A stretch of 64,000 nt of DNA, from the NCBI RefSeq assembly GCF_000721175.1, contig NZ_JOEZ01000011.1, positions 62,001-126,000 on the forward strand. The letters run 5' to 3'. Position numbers and translations under genes: made by a program. The notes beneath the pieces were generated by a model that made no database searches, was not told the DNA's origin, and saw nothing but the letters and a program-made list of their open reading frames with translations. Source of the DNA: Streptomyces anulatus. Lineage in GTDB: Bacteria; Actinomycetota; Actinomycetes; Streptomycetales; Streptomycetaceae. Below, piece after piece: positions 25,737-33,929 of this stretch (its first letter is position 1; every line of letters begins with the position of its first letter).

Positions 25737-26783
25737 CTACTTCGTGGCGCCGGCCAGGCCCAGCGCGTACTCCGGCCACCAGGCGCCGGCCTTCGGGCCG
25801 CCCTTGCAGTCGCCGTCGGACTCGCCGGGGCGCTTGATCCACAGGTAGGCGTCGACGAGCTCGTCGCCGGTCTGCGTGGTGGGGGCCTCGCCCAGCGCGC
25901 GGCCCGGCGGGTTGCACCAGCTCTCGGCGGGGTCACCGCCCTCGTAGGGGCCGTTGCCGTTGCGGCTGGTGTCGATGACGAAGGGCTTGTTGCCGATCTT
26001 CTCCGACAGCTTCTTGCCGAACTCCGTGGAGACGGCCGTCGTCTGGAAGTTGGAGACGTTGAGCGAGAAGCCGTCCGCCTCGGCGATCCCGGCCCGCTGG
26101 AGCGGCTGGAACAGCGCGTCGGGCGACTGCCAGCCGGCGTTGCCCGCGTCCAGGTAGACCTTGGTGGCGGGCTGCTGCTTCAGCCGCTGGATCGCGCCCT
26201 TGAGGAGGTCGTAGCGCTCCTCGTGGAACTCCTGGGGCGTGCAGCCGTCGACCAGGTGGAGCAGCGCGTCCGGCTCCAGGATCACGGTGGCGCTGCGGTC
26301 CCCGATGCCCTTGGCGACGCCGTCCAGCCAGGTGCGGTAGGCGTTGCCGTCGGCGGCGCCGCCCTTGGAGAACTGGCCGCAGTCGCGGTGCGGGACGTTG
26401 TAGAGGACCAGCAGTGCGTCCCGGTCGGCGGCGGCCGCCGCCTCGGTGATGCCCTTGACCTCGCTCGTAGGGTTGTCCGGGCCGATCCACTCGCCGACCG
26501 GCTGCTGGGCTATCTTCCGGATCAGCTCGGCTTTCTCGTCGTCGCCGTCCTTGCTGTACGCGGCGACCTGACGGGCCGCGTTGCCGTCGGGGTTGACCCA
26601 GTACGGATCCTTGTCCTTGGGCTGCTGCTCGACGGTCGGCGCGCTGTCCTTGCCGCCGCCTTCCCCGTCGCCGGAGCAGCCCGCCAGCAGCAGGGCCGCC
26701 CCGAGCGCCGCCGCCGTACCGGACGTCCGCAGGCCCGCCGCGCGCCTGCGCGTCCGGGACCGGCCGGTGTAACTGCCGTACAT
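25737..26783 (-). CDS. cslZ: GH6 glycoside hydrolase lipoprotein (CslZ-like endoglucanase)
   Basis: The 348-aa protein starts at ATG 26783 behind a GGGGGAG ribosome site. The Arg-rich signal peptide ends in lipobox LLLAGC, so it is membrane-tethered outside the cell. GH6 landmarks follow: YNVPHRDCGQFSKGGAADGN, VILEPDALLHL (with the catalytic-loop Asp), VYLDAGNAGW, DTSRNGNGP and the C-terminal WCNPPGRALG...YLWIKRPGESDGDC. It cleaves beta-1,4-glucan. Its place convergent to cslA-glxA fits a role in trimming the CslA polymer. The open frame upstream of 26783 has no ribosome site. Confidence 0.9.
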   Translation of the reverse strand: MYGSYTGRSRTRRRAAGLRTSGTAAALGAALLLAGCSGDGEGGGKDSAPTVEQQPKDKDPYWVNPDGNAARQVAAYSKDGDDEKAELIRKIAQQPVGEWIGPDNPTSEVKGITEAAAAADRDALLVLYNVPHRDCGQFSKGGAADGNAYRTWLDGVAKGIGDRSATVILEPDALLHLVDGCTPQEFHEERYDLLKGAIQRLKQQPATKVYLDAGNAGWQSPDALFQPLQRAGIAEADGFSLNVSNFQTTAVSTEFGKKLSEKIGNKPFVIDTSRNGNGPYEGGDPAESWCNPPGRALGEAPTTQTGDELVDAYLWIKRPGESDGDCKGGPKAGAWWPEYALGLAGATK

Positions 26784-27291
26784 CCACTCCCCCTTGGGTG
26801 CACTGCCTGCACTGTTTCTCACTGGTTGCACCGATGTGCTGCCGGTCCGATCCATCCTGGCACAGCGGCCGGGCGCCCACGCTCCCACCCGTACAACGGT
26901 CACACGGGGGCACCGGTTCCGGACATCCCATTCGAAAGCCGGTCATCCGTCCGGCGGGTCCCCCTACAGTGGTGAGGGATCCGGCCCGCCCCACCGCACC
27001 GACCTCCCGTACCGCGCCGGGCGACTCCCGCGGCCGGGCGCACGCGGTCGAGGACCGGTCCGGCCGGCACGCCCCGTGAGAGGCGGCCGGCCGGGCCGGG
27101 TCGACCGTGCGCTGCGTGACGCGTGGTGCGCGGTGCGGCGGGTCAGAGCCTGTCGGGTGGCCTTCGACCGGAAAGCGGACGCGGTCCGGTGCGTGCGGTT
27201 CCCAGGCACCGAGAATCCTCGTAGCGGAGCTGCCAGGGCGTTTCGGCAACGCCGGAAGCGTGCGCGCCAGGGCCGGCCGCCCGATCAGGGG
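26784..27291. other. Intergenic region between cslZ and sortase
   Basis: There are 508 bases with no supported gene. The first ~200 bases, on the minus strand, should contain the cslZ promoter. The remainder holds only short GC-biased frames and no hairpin that I would call a terminator. Confidence 0.5.
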
Positions 27292-28032
27292 TCACCCGAC
27301 AGACTCTCGGCCGCGGCTCCCGTGACCCACGGCCTGTACGCGCTCCTCGCCGGCCCCGGCGTCCTTCGCGTCCCGCGCGCCGGTGAGGTAGGCGGACACG
27401 ACCACGTTCGCCGTGTAGGAGCGGGTCTTGTGGTCGTACGTCCCGCCGCAGGTGATCAGCCGCAGCTCGGCCCGGCCGTCCTCGCGGGGCCCGTACGCCT
27501 TCTGCGCGTCGAAGCGTTCGCGGGTGACGAGCTGGACGTCGTCGACGGTGAACTCCGCGACGCCGCCGTCGGCCCGGGTGACCTCGATCCGGGCGCCGGG
27601 CTTCACCGCGCTGAGCCCGTAGAAGACCGCCGGCTTGGTGTCGGTGTCGACATGGCCGACGAACAGGGCCGCGCCCTTCGCACCGGGCTGGGTGCCGCCG
27701 CCATACCAGCCGGCCGTCTTCGGCATGCCGTACGGGGGCGGGTCGATGGCCCCGTCGTCGTCGAGACCGCGCGCGATGACGGGTGCCGCGATCCCCACGG
27801 AGGGGACCTCGACGCGTTCGGGGGCCGACCCGGCGAGCGGGTCGTGGGCCGGGGGCAGCGGGGCCCCGAAGGGGCGGCCGACCGCGGCCACGTCGCCGGT
27901 GGTGGGCCCCGACAGGCCGCCGAGCCCGCCGCCGGCCTCCCGGCCCCAGAGCCACAGGCCGAGCAGCAGCACGGCCCAGGTCACTCCGGTGAGCAGTCGC
28001 CCGTTGCCTGCCGGGCAGTCCGGGGCACCCAT
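27292..28032 (-). CDS. Class F sortase
   Basis: The 246-aa transpeptidase has one N-terminal membrane anchor (about residues 15-33) and a sortase beta-barrel. Catalytic His is in FVGHVDTD, Cys in LRLITCGGTYD, and Arg probably in the following SYTANVVV region or RSY. The short form with a VGHVDT motif fits actinobacterial class F. It attaches or cuts surface proteins at sorting signals. It begins one base after the stop of the upstream secreted protein gene, so they are co-translated and probably partners. The C-terminal 25 residues are low-complexity. Confidence 0.85.
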   Translation of the reverse strand: MGAPDCPAGNGRLLTGVTWAVLLLGLWLWGREAGGGLGGLSGPTTGDVAAVGRPFGAPLPPAHDPLAGSAPERVEVPSVGIAAPVIARGLDDDGAIDPPPYGMPKTAGWYGGGTQPGAKGAALFVGHVDTDTKPAVFYGLSAVKPGARIEVTRADGGVAEFTVDDVQLVTRERFDAQKAYGPREDGRAELRLITCGGTYDHKTRSYTANVVVSAYLTGARDAKDAGAGEERVQAVGHGSRGRESVG

Positions 28033-28033
28033 G

Positions 28034-28600
28034 TCAGCTGCCGGCCGGGCCGCGACGCCGGCGCGAGCTGCGCAGGGCGACGGCGACTGCCGCGACGGCG
28101 GCGAGCACCAGGCCGATCACCGCGTGCCGGGTGCCGGGCCCCTCGGCCTCGGTGGACCGTTCGGCGAGGGTGGCGGTGCCTCCGCCGCCCGCCTTGACGG
28201 GTGCGGCGGGCGAGGGGCGGTTGTGGTGGACGACGGTGAGGGTGCCGGTCGCCTTGCCCCGGCCGCCCTTGCACGTCACCCAGACGTCGTAGGAGCGGGG
28301 TTCGGCATCGTCCCGGATCCGGGCCTCGGCGAAGAGGCCCTTGTCGTCGGCGGGGCGGAAGCGGGCCTCCGAGGTGAAGGCGTCGGAGTTGCCCGTCGCC
28401 TCGCGGCCCTTGCCGCAGACGTCGACCCACAGTTCCACCTGCCCGCCCGGGGCGGTCGTGGACGGGGTGACCGAGACGGTGCCGGTGCGCCGGTCGTCGT
28501 CGCCGGCCGGGGCGGCCGGGGACGCCAGAGCGGCGGGTGCGGGCACGGCTATGAGCGCGGCCGCCGCCGCGGCACAGAACGTGAGCAGTGTTGAACGCAT
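28034..28600 (-). CDS. Secreted/membrane-anchored protein, sortase F partner
   Basis: The 188-aa protein has a signal peptide (Ala-rich, cleavage near ALAS-P). An immunoglobulin-like beta domain (about residues 35-130) has two Cys (VDVCGKG, VTCKGG) that may form a disulphide. A Gly/Ala linker and one C-terminal helix with an Arg-rich tail (about 160-188) complete it. No LPxTG-type motif precedes the helix, so it is not an obvious sortase substrate. The ribosome site GGAGG partly lies in a hairpin upstream. It is directly followed by the class F sortase gene. Confidence 0.75.
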   Translation of the reverse strand: MRSTLLTFCAAAAAALIAVPAPAALASPAAPAGDDDRRTGTVSVTPSTTAPGGQVELWVDVCGKGREATGNSDAFTSEARFRPADDKGLFAEARIRDDAEPRSYDVWVTCKGGRGKATGTLTVVHHNRPSPAAPVKAGGGGTATLAERSTEAEGPGTRHAVIGLVLAAVAAVAVALRSSRRRRGPAGS

Positions 28601-28601
28601 C

Positions 28602-28626
28602 GTGAACCTCCTACGGGAAGGTTCAC
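28602..28626 (-). promoter_or_regulatory. Hairpin overlapping the ribosome site of the secreted protein gene
   Basis: Read on the minus strand, GTGAACCT pairs perfectly with AGGTTCAC across a nine-base loop. The 3' arm ends one base before the ATG and contains the last three bases of the GGAGG ribosome site. The structure could hide the site and control translation of both genes downstream. Confidence 0.5.
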
Positions 28627-28641
28627 GCCTGCGCCGGCGGC

Positions 28642-28705
28642 CCGCATCCGCAGTGCTCCGTTCGAGCGACGCCCTGGCCGAAAGCCGGGGCGACTGCGGA
28701 TGCGG
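28642..28705 (-). terminator. Long inverted repeat after the NagD-like gene
   Basis: A 13-base perfect inverted repeat (CCGCATCCGCAGT and its complement, 28642-28654 and 28693-28705) encloses a 38-base loop with further pairing potential. It lies ten bases past the NagD-like stop, so it probably ends that transcript. Confidence 0.6.
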
Positions 28706-28715
28706 TCCGCGCAGG

Positions 28716-29549
28716 TCAGCGGGGGTCTGCCTGGAGGGCCTGCTTCCCCTGGTCCACCTGGTCCGGCAGGTCGATGAGGTCGACCAGGTCGGCGATGGAC
28801 TCGACGACGTGCGACGGCCCGTACGGGTAGCGGTCGATGTCGGCGACGGCCGTGAGTCCGGTGAGGACCAGGAAGGTCTGCATGCCCGCTTCCAGGCCCG
28901 CCAGGACGTCGGTGTCCATCCGGTCGCCGATCATGGCGCTGGTCTCGGAGTGCGCGCCGATGGCGTTGAGACCGGTCCGCATCATCAGGGGGTTGGGCTT
29001 GCCCGCGAAGTAGGGGTCCTTGCCGGTGGCCTTGGTGATGAGGGCGGCGACCGAGCCGGTGGCGGGCAGCGGGCCCTCGGCGGACGGCCCGGTCTCGTCG
29101 GGGTTGGTGCAGATGAAGCGGGCGCCCGCGTTGATCAGCCGGATCGCCTTGGTGAGCGCCTCGAAGCTGTACGTCCGGGTCTCGCCGAGCACCACGTAGT
29201 CGGGGTCGTGGTCGGTGAGGACGTACCCGATGTCGTGCAGGGCGGTGGTGAGACCGGCCTCGCCGATGACGTACGCCGTGCCGCCGGGACGCTGGTCGTC
29301 CAGGAACTGGGCGGTGGCGAGCGCGGAGGTCCAGATGTTCTCCACGGGCACGTCCAGGCCCATGCGCTTCAGCCGGGCGTGCAGGTCGCGCGCGGTGTAG
29401 ATGGAGTTGTTGGTGAGGACGAGGAAGGGCAGCCCGGAATCCCGCAGCCGCTTGATGAAGGCATCGGCACCGGGAATGGGGGTGCCCTCGTGGATGAGGA
29501 CGCCGTCCATGTCGGTGAGCCAGGATGAGATCGGCTTGCGCTCTGCCAT
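28716..29549 (-). CDS. NagD-like HAD-superfamily phosphatase
   Basis: The 277-aa protein shows class IIA HAD motifs: motif I LTDMDGVLIH (nucleophile Asp and acid Asp), motif II FLVLTNNS, motif III Lys in AGKPNPLMM, and motif IV MIGDRMDTD. The cap between motifs II and III fits NagD/4-nitrophenylphosphatase-type enzymes. It should dephosphorylate a small phosphate ester; the substrate is unknown. ATG 29549 is chosen for AGGAG nine bases upstream; the frame is open a further 27 codons without a site. It lies just downstream of the phosphonate-type operon and may be read through from it. Confidence 0.88.
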   Translation of the reverse strand: MAERKPISSWLTDMDGVLIHEGTPIPGADAFIKRLRDSGLPFLVLTNNSIYTARDLHARLKRMGLDVPVENIWTSALATAQFLDDQRPGGTAYVIGEAGLTTALHDIGYVLTDHDPDYVVLGETRTYSFEALTKAIRLINAGARFICTNPDETGPSAEGPLPATGSVAALITKATGKDPYFAGKPNPLMMRTGLNAIGAHSETSAMIGDRMDTDVLAGLEAGMQTFLVLTGLTAVADIDRYPYGPSHVVESIADLVDLIDLPDQVDQGKQALQADPR

Positions 29550-29639
29550 GTGTCGGGACTCCTGCCGTACGCACTGCGTGCTGGGGGTGCCCGGACCACG
29601 CCGTCCCGGCGCCCCCAGCATAAGAGCCATTCGCTCGGA

Positions 29640-31949
29640 TCAGCCGGTGGTGACCCTGACCCCGTCGATCACCCAGTACCAGTTGTTGCTGCCGGTGTAG
29701 CGGAACCGGAAGCTGACGTTGGCGGCCCCGGGCGGGACGTCCAGGGTGAGTGACTGCGGCTGTGAGATGACGTCGGATGTGTAGCTCTTCACGGCGACGG
29801 GCGTTCCGCCGTTCCAGGAGGCGAGGATCCGGGCGCTCTGGCTGCCCTCCTGCCGGTACAGGGTGGTGAAGCCGAGGGTCACGGTGGACCTGCCGCCGAC
29901 CGCGTACGCCGGGGTCACGAGCGTGGAGTCGTACGGGCCCGAGGACGCCTTGTCGTCCCATTCGTCGGAGTCGGCGACCGCGAAGATCCCGCGCGAGCGG
30001 ACGTTCAGCTCACGGGACTGGTCGCGCTGGCTGCGGCTCCAGAACTCGTCGGTGGCGAAGGACCAGCCGCGCCATTCGCTCACGCCGCCGGTGCCCATCG
30101 CGGAGTTCACCACCGACCAGCCGCTGGGCGCGCTGTGGGTCCAGCCGAGGACCCCGGCCGGGATGCCGGTCTCGTCGACGCGGGCGGAGAGGGAGGGGTA
30201 CAGCGCCTCGAAGGGGTCGGTGGAGCGTTCCTGGATCGGCTTGCCGTCGAGGCCCCAGGCGGGGTCGGGGACGATGCCGAGCTGCTTGAACACGGTGGCG
30301 GCGACGTCCACGAGACGGGTGTCGGTGGGCTTGGCGCCGGCCGCGATGCCGGGGCCCTGGGCGAGGACGAAGGTGCGCCGTTCCTCGATCGCGCTGCCGC
30401 CGTGGCCGCCGGAGTCGGTGTGGCCGTGGTCGGTGGTGACGATGACGGTCCAGCGTTCGGTGGCGTACGAGGGGCGGGCCCTGATCGCGGTCAGGAGGCG
30501 GCCGAGGTAGCCGTCCTGGACGTGGATGGCCTGGCGGTACGCGGCGCTGGCCGCACCGGAGTTGTGGCCGGCGATGTCGGTCTGGCCGAAGTAGACGAAC
30601 AGGACGTCCGGGTTCTGGTTCCGGAGGATCGACTCGGTCTCGGCGGCGATGGTGGCGTCGTGGCCGGTGTAGCCGTCGGCGTCACCGTCGAGGACGAGCT
30701 TGGCGTCGGCGCCCGGAGTGACGGTGCCCTGGGTGTCCAGGGGCTTCCAGTCGACGGCGGCGTAGGTGGAGAGCTGGGGGCGGACCTGGGCGAGGCGGGC
30801 GAGGAAGCCGGGGTACCTCCCGTAGTTCTTCCCGGCGAAGGAGTTCTCCTTGACGCCGTGCTTGTCGGGCCAGACGCCGGTGGAGATCGTCGACCAGCCG
30901 GGGCCCGAGGAGGTGGCGGCCATCGGGTTGGCGTACAGCAGCGAGGTGCCGTACGTGCCGTTGGCCATCATCGACTTGAGGTGCGGGGCGTCGGCGGCGG
31001 CGATGACGTCGTGGCGCAGGCCGTCCATGCCGACGACGAGCACCTTGTCCTTGCTGGTGCCGTCGGGGAGCGTGGGCGAGGCGGCGCGGGCCGCGGTGTC
31101 GGTGGGGACGGTGAGGGGGTGGCCGTCGAGGTCGACGCCGCCGTCGCCCGTGACGGTGACGGGGAGGAGGTTGGCGTTGCCGACGAACGAGGCGGTGAAC
31201 TCCGTACGGGGGCGGCGGTAGAGCTCCTCGGGGGTGCCGCAGTCCCGGAGCCGGGCGCGGTCCATGACGGCGATCCGGTCGGCGAGGGTGAGGGCCTCGA
31301 CCTGGTCGTGGGTGACGTACAGGATGGAGACGTCGGGCAACTCGCGGTGAAGTCGAGCCAGTTCGGTGAGCATGCCGGAGCGGAGCCGGGCGTCGAGGGC
31401 GGAGAGCGGTTCGTCGAGGAGCAGGACGCCGGGGCGGATGGCGAGCGCGCGGGCGATGGCGACGCGCTGCTGCTGGCCGCCGGAGAGTCCGCGCGGGTGG
31501 CGGTCGGCGTACGCGGCCATGCCGACGAGTTCGAGAGCCTCGGTGACGCGGCCGGGGATCTTGGCCTTCGGGGTGCGGTGGGCCTTGAGCCCGAAGGCCA
31601 CGTTGTCCTTGACCTTGAGGTGCGGGAAGAGGGCGTAACTCTGGACGACCATGCCGATGCCGCGCCGGTGCGGGGGCAGGGCGGTGACGTCCCGGCCGCC
31701 GAGGAGCACCCGCCCGGAGGCGGGCCGGACGAACCCGGCGACGGCGCGCAGGGCGGTGGTCTTGCCCGATCCGGAGGGCCCGAGGAGGGCCATCACCTCG
31801 CCGGGTTCGACGGTGAGGTCGAGCCGGTCGAGGACGACGTTCCCGCCGTAGGCGACGGTGACGCCGTCGAAGCGGATGCCGCTGGGGGCGGCGGGTGCGG
31901 ACCGGCCGGGGCTGAGCGCGCCGGGGGCGGCGGGGGCCGGGGCGCTCAC
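29640..31949 (-). CDS. Fusion of ABC ATPase (phosphonate/PotA type) and alkaline-phosphatase-superfamily enzyme
   Basis: The continuous 769-codon frame holds two normally separate proteins. Residues 1-~285 are an ABC ATPase (Walker A GPSGSGKTT 58-66, signature LSGGQQQR, Walker B VLLLDEPLSALD, switch His in YVTHDQ, start of the TOBE-like tail). From about residue 293 follows a nucleotide-pyrophosphatase/phosphodiesterase-like domain (VLVVGMDGLRHD, the nucleophile region SSGPGWSTISTGVWP, GQTDIAGHN, TTDHGHTDSGG). The last ~150 residues form a beta-sandwich ending in NNWYWVIDGVRV. Such phosphodiesterases are normally exported, yet no signal peptide remains. The GTG start overlaps the upstream stop (GTGA). 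No permease or binding protein is nearby. This is probably a deletion fusion; an assembly join is the alternative. Confidence 0.8.
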   Translation of the reverse strand: MSAPAPAAPGALSPGRSAPAAPSGIRFDGVTVAYGGNVVLDRLDLTVEPGEVMALLGPSGSGKTTALRAVAGFVRPASGRVLLGGRDVTALPPHRRGIGMVVQSYALFPHLKVKDNVAFGLKAHRTPKAKIPGRVTEALELVGMAAYADRHPRGLSGGQQQRVAIARALAIRPGVLLLDEPLSALDARLRSGMLTELARLHRELPDVSILYVTHDQVEALTLADRIAVMDRARLRDCGTPEELYRRPRTEFTASFVGNANLLPVTVTGDGGVDLDGHPLTVPTDTAARAASPTLPDGTSKDKVLVVGMDGLRHDVIAAADAPHLKSMMANGTYGTSLLYANPMAATSSGPGWSTISTGVWPDKHGVKENSFAGKNYGRYPGFLARLAQVRPQLSTYAAVDWKPLDTQGTVTPGADAKLVLDGDADGYTGHDATIAAETESILRNQNPDVLFVYFGQTDIAGHNSGAASAAYRQAIHVQDGYLGRLLTAIRARPSYATERWTVIVTTDHGHTDSGGHGGSAIEERRTFVLAQGPGIAAGAKPTDTRLVDVAATVFKQLGIVPDPAWGLDGKPIQERSTDPFEALYPSLSARVDETGIPAGVLGWTHSAPSGWSVVNSAMGTGGVSEWRGWSFATDEFWSRSQRDQSRELNVRSRGIFAVADSDEWDDKASSGPYDSTLVTPAYAVGGRSTVTLGFTTLYRQEGSQSARILASWNGGTPVAVKSYTSDVISQPQSLTLDVPPGAANVSFRFRYTGSNNWYWVIDGVRVTTG

Positions 31950-32659
31950 GCCTCGGCCCGCGCGATGAGGCCGGGGAGCTCGGCGACGGACCCGAGCACG
32001 TGGGTCGCGCCGTGCCGGGTCAGCTGGTCCTTCTCGTGGGCGCCGGTGAGGACCCCGGCGACGATCCCGGCGCCGGAGCGTACGCCGCTGAGCATGTCGT
32101 ACGAGGTGTCGCCGGCCACCACGGTCCGCCGCACGTCTTCCACGGCCCCGGTGCGCAGGAAGGCGGCCAGCACCATGTCCGGGTAGGGCCGGCCCCGGCC
32201 GCCCGCGTCGGCGGGGCAGAGGGTGAGCGGGACGAGGTCCTGCCAGCCGAGGGCGGTGAGGATGGCGTCCTGGGTGGTGCGGGCGAAGCCGGTGGTCAGG
32301 ACGACGGTGCGGCCTTCGGCGGTGAGCCGCTCGACGGCGTCCCGGGCGCCGGGGACCGGGGCGATGCGGCCGCCGTCGACGAGTTCCGCGTATGCCTCCT
32401 CGAAGGCGAGGTTGGCGTGCTGGGCCTGGTCCTCCGCACCGAAGAGGTGCCGGAAGACGGAGATCTTGGACTCGCCCATGGTGGCGCGCACGTAGGCGAG
32501 CTGGCGGGCGTGCTCGTCGGATCCGGTGCGTACGCCGAGGCGCTGGGCGGCGGCGGAGAAGGCCTGCTCGACGAGGCCGCCGTCGGCGACGGTGGTCCCG
32601 GCCATGTCGAGGACGACGAGGCCGAAGGGGTGGTCGGTGGTCGGTGTCGCTGAAGTCAT
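31946..32659 (-). CDS. Phosphonatase-like HAD hydrolase (PhnX-related)
   Basis: The 237-aa HAD protein starts LVVLDMAGTTVADGG: motif I is DMAGTT, as in phosphonoacetaldehyde hydrolase-like proteins. Motif II is VVLTTGFAR and motif IV VVAGDTSYDMLSG. The Lys that forms a Schiff base in true PhnX is not evident, so it fits the phosphonatase-like subgroup found with the TIGR03364 oxidoreductase in 2-aminoethylphosphonate operons. ATG 32659 lies five bases after the oxidoreductase stop. Its TGA overlaps the GTG of the next gene. Confidence 0.82.
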   Translation of the reverse strand: MTSATPTTDHPFGLVVLDMAGTTVADGGLVEQAFSAAAQRLGVRTGSDEHARQLAYVRATMGESKISVFRHLFGAEDQAQHANLAFEEAYAELVDGGRIAPVPGARDAVERLTAEGRTVVLTTGFARTTQDAILTALGWQDLVPLTLCPADAGGRGRPYPDMVLAAFLRTGAVEDVRRTVVAGDTSYDMLSGVRSGAGIVAGVLTGAHEKDQLTRHGATHVLGSVAELPGLIARAEA

Positions 32660-32664
32660 GTGGT

Positions 32665-33789
32665 TCACCAGCCCAGTTGGTCGGCGGTCGTTTCGGCGAT
32701 GGCGGGTGAGCACGTCATGCCGCGCCCGCCGGGCCCGGTGACGAGCCAGACCCCGTCGGACAGCTGCTGCCGGTGGACGACGCGTGAGGTGTCGGTGCAC
32801 TGGGCGTAGACGCCGGCCCAGCGGTGGCGGACGCGCGGCAGCGGGCGGCCGAGGAGGGCCTCGACGACCCGGGTGAGGTGCTCGTAGGGCTCCTCGACGG
32901 TGTCGAAGGCGAAGGGGTGCTCGTACTCGTGGGTGTCGCCGATGGTCAGCCCGCCGTCGCTCCGCTGCACCATGAGGAGCTGCATGCGGTGCTCGGCGGC
33001 GACCGGGTCCTGGGGCTGTGCGGCGTCGAGGGCGTCGAGCGCCTCGCCCCGGTAGGCGGGGTAGTAGCGGAAGCTGTCGGCGTCGGCGACGGAGGTGGTG
33101 AGCGGTTCGCCGAGCGGGTCGGTCTGCATCATCTGGAGGCGGACGCGGCGCACGGGCAGCTCGGGCCCGGCGAGTTCGCGGACGAGCCCGCCGAGCCAGG
33201 CGCCGGTCGCGAGGATCACGGCGTCGCCGGTGTGGACGTCGCCGTGGTCGTCGCGCACCGACGCGGCCCCGACGACGTCCCGCACTTCGCGGCCGCCGAG
33301 GTAGGTGTACCGCCCTGAGGCCAGCAGCTCCTCCTTCAGGGCGAGTTGGGCGGTGCGGGGTTCGACCGCCGCGTCCCGCTCGCACCACAGGGCGGCGATG
33401 AACGCGCCACGGAGGGCCGGGTTGACCGCGCGGGCCTCGTCGGCGGTGAGCAGCTTGTAGCCGCGCGCCGCCGCGTCGGGCCGGGCGACGGCCGCCTCGG
33501 CGACGGCGACCTCGCGTGCGGTACGCAGCGGGGTGAGCGAACCACAGGCCCGGAAGCCGAGTCCCGGCACCCGCTCCCCTATGGCCTCCCACAAATCGCG
33601 TGCGTGCAGGGCGGTTTCCAGCTCCTCCCCACCGGCACGCCCGCTGATCCATATCTGTCCGAAATTGCGGAGCGATGCCCCGCGCGCCTCGCTCTCGCGC
33701 TCGATCTGTACGACCTCGTGGCCGCGGCTGACTGCGTGCCAGGCGTGCATGGTTCCCACCACGCCGGCTCCTACGACGATGACTCTCAC
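32665..33789 (-). CDS. FAD-dependent oxidoreductase of phosphonate operons (TIGR03364 type)
   Basis: The 374-aa DAO-family protein has an N-terminal dinucleotide motif VIVVGAGVVGTMHAW, the flavin-linked ASLRNFGQIWISGR stretch, and a C-terminal GPGGRGMTCSPAIAE loop that closes on FAD. It resembles the oxidoreductases that convert N-methylated or parent aminoethylphosphonates to phosphonoacetaldehyde. GTG 33789 has AGGAG ten bases upstream; the GTG three codons earlier is too close to that site. It is the first structural gene after the GntR regulator, with an operator-like dyad in the 140-bp gap. Confidence 0.85.
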   Translation of the reverse strand: MRVIVVGAGVVGTMHAWHAVSRGHEVVQIERESEARGASLRNFGQIWISGRAGGEELETALHARDLWEAIGERVPGLGFRACGSLTPLRTAREVAVAEAAVARPDAAARGYKLLTADEARAVNPALRGAFIAALWCERDAAVEPRTAQLALKEELLASGRYTYLGGREVRDVVGAASVRDDHGDVHTGDAVILATGAWLGGLVRELAGPELPVRRVRLQMMQTDPLGEPLTTSVADADSFRYYPAYRGEALDALDAAQPQDPVAAEHRMQLLMVQRSDGGLTIGDTHEYEHPFAFDTVEEPYEHLTRVVEALLGRPLPRVRHRWAGVYAQCTDTSRVVHRQQLSDGVWLVTGPGGRGMTCSPAIAETTADQLGW

Positions 33790-33864
33790 GACGGCCACGC
33801 TCCTCGGGACGGGTGTCCCGCACGCGTCCGCTCACCGACGGGACGGTGAACGACCCCGCAAGCT

Positions 33865-33876
33865 TGGACCAGACCC
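33865..33876. promoter_or_regulatory. GntR/HutC-type operator-like dyad
   Basis: TGGACCAGACCC resembles TGGTCTAGACCA, the symmetric site of GntR/HutC regulators, at nine of twelve positions. It lies between the GntR gene and the FAD oxidoreductase, where autoregulation and operon control would act. Confidence 0.4.
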
Positions 33877-33929
33877 GTTACCCTTTCGTCACCAACCGGG
33901 CTGGGTGGCGATCCGCGGAGCGGGCCCTC

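Noticed and set aside
23724..26783. The galactose-oxidase-like and GH6 genes as ordinary secreted cellulose-degrading enzymes
   Set aside because: Both are membrane-tethered, have no carbohydrate-binding modules and sit with cslA, which fits polymer synthesis rather than biomass breakdown.
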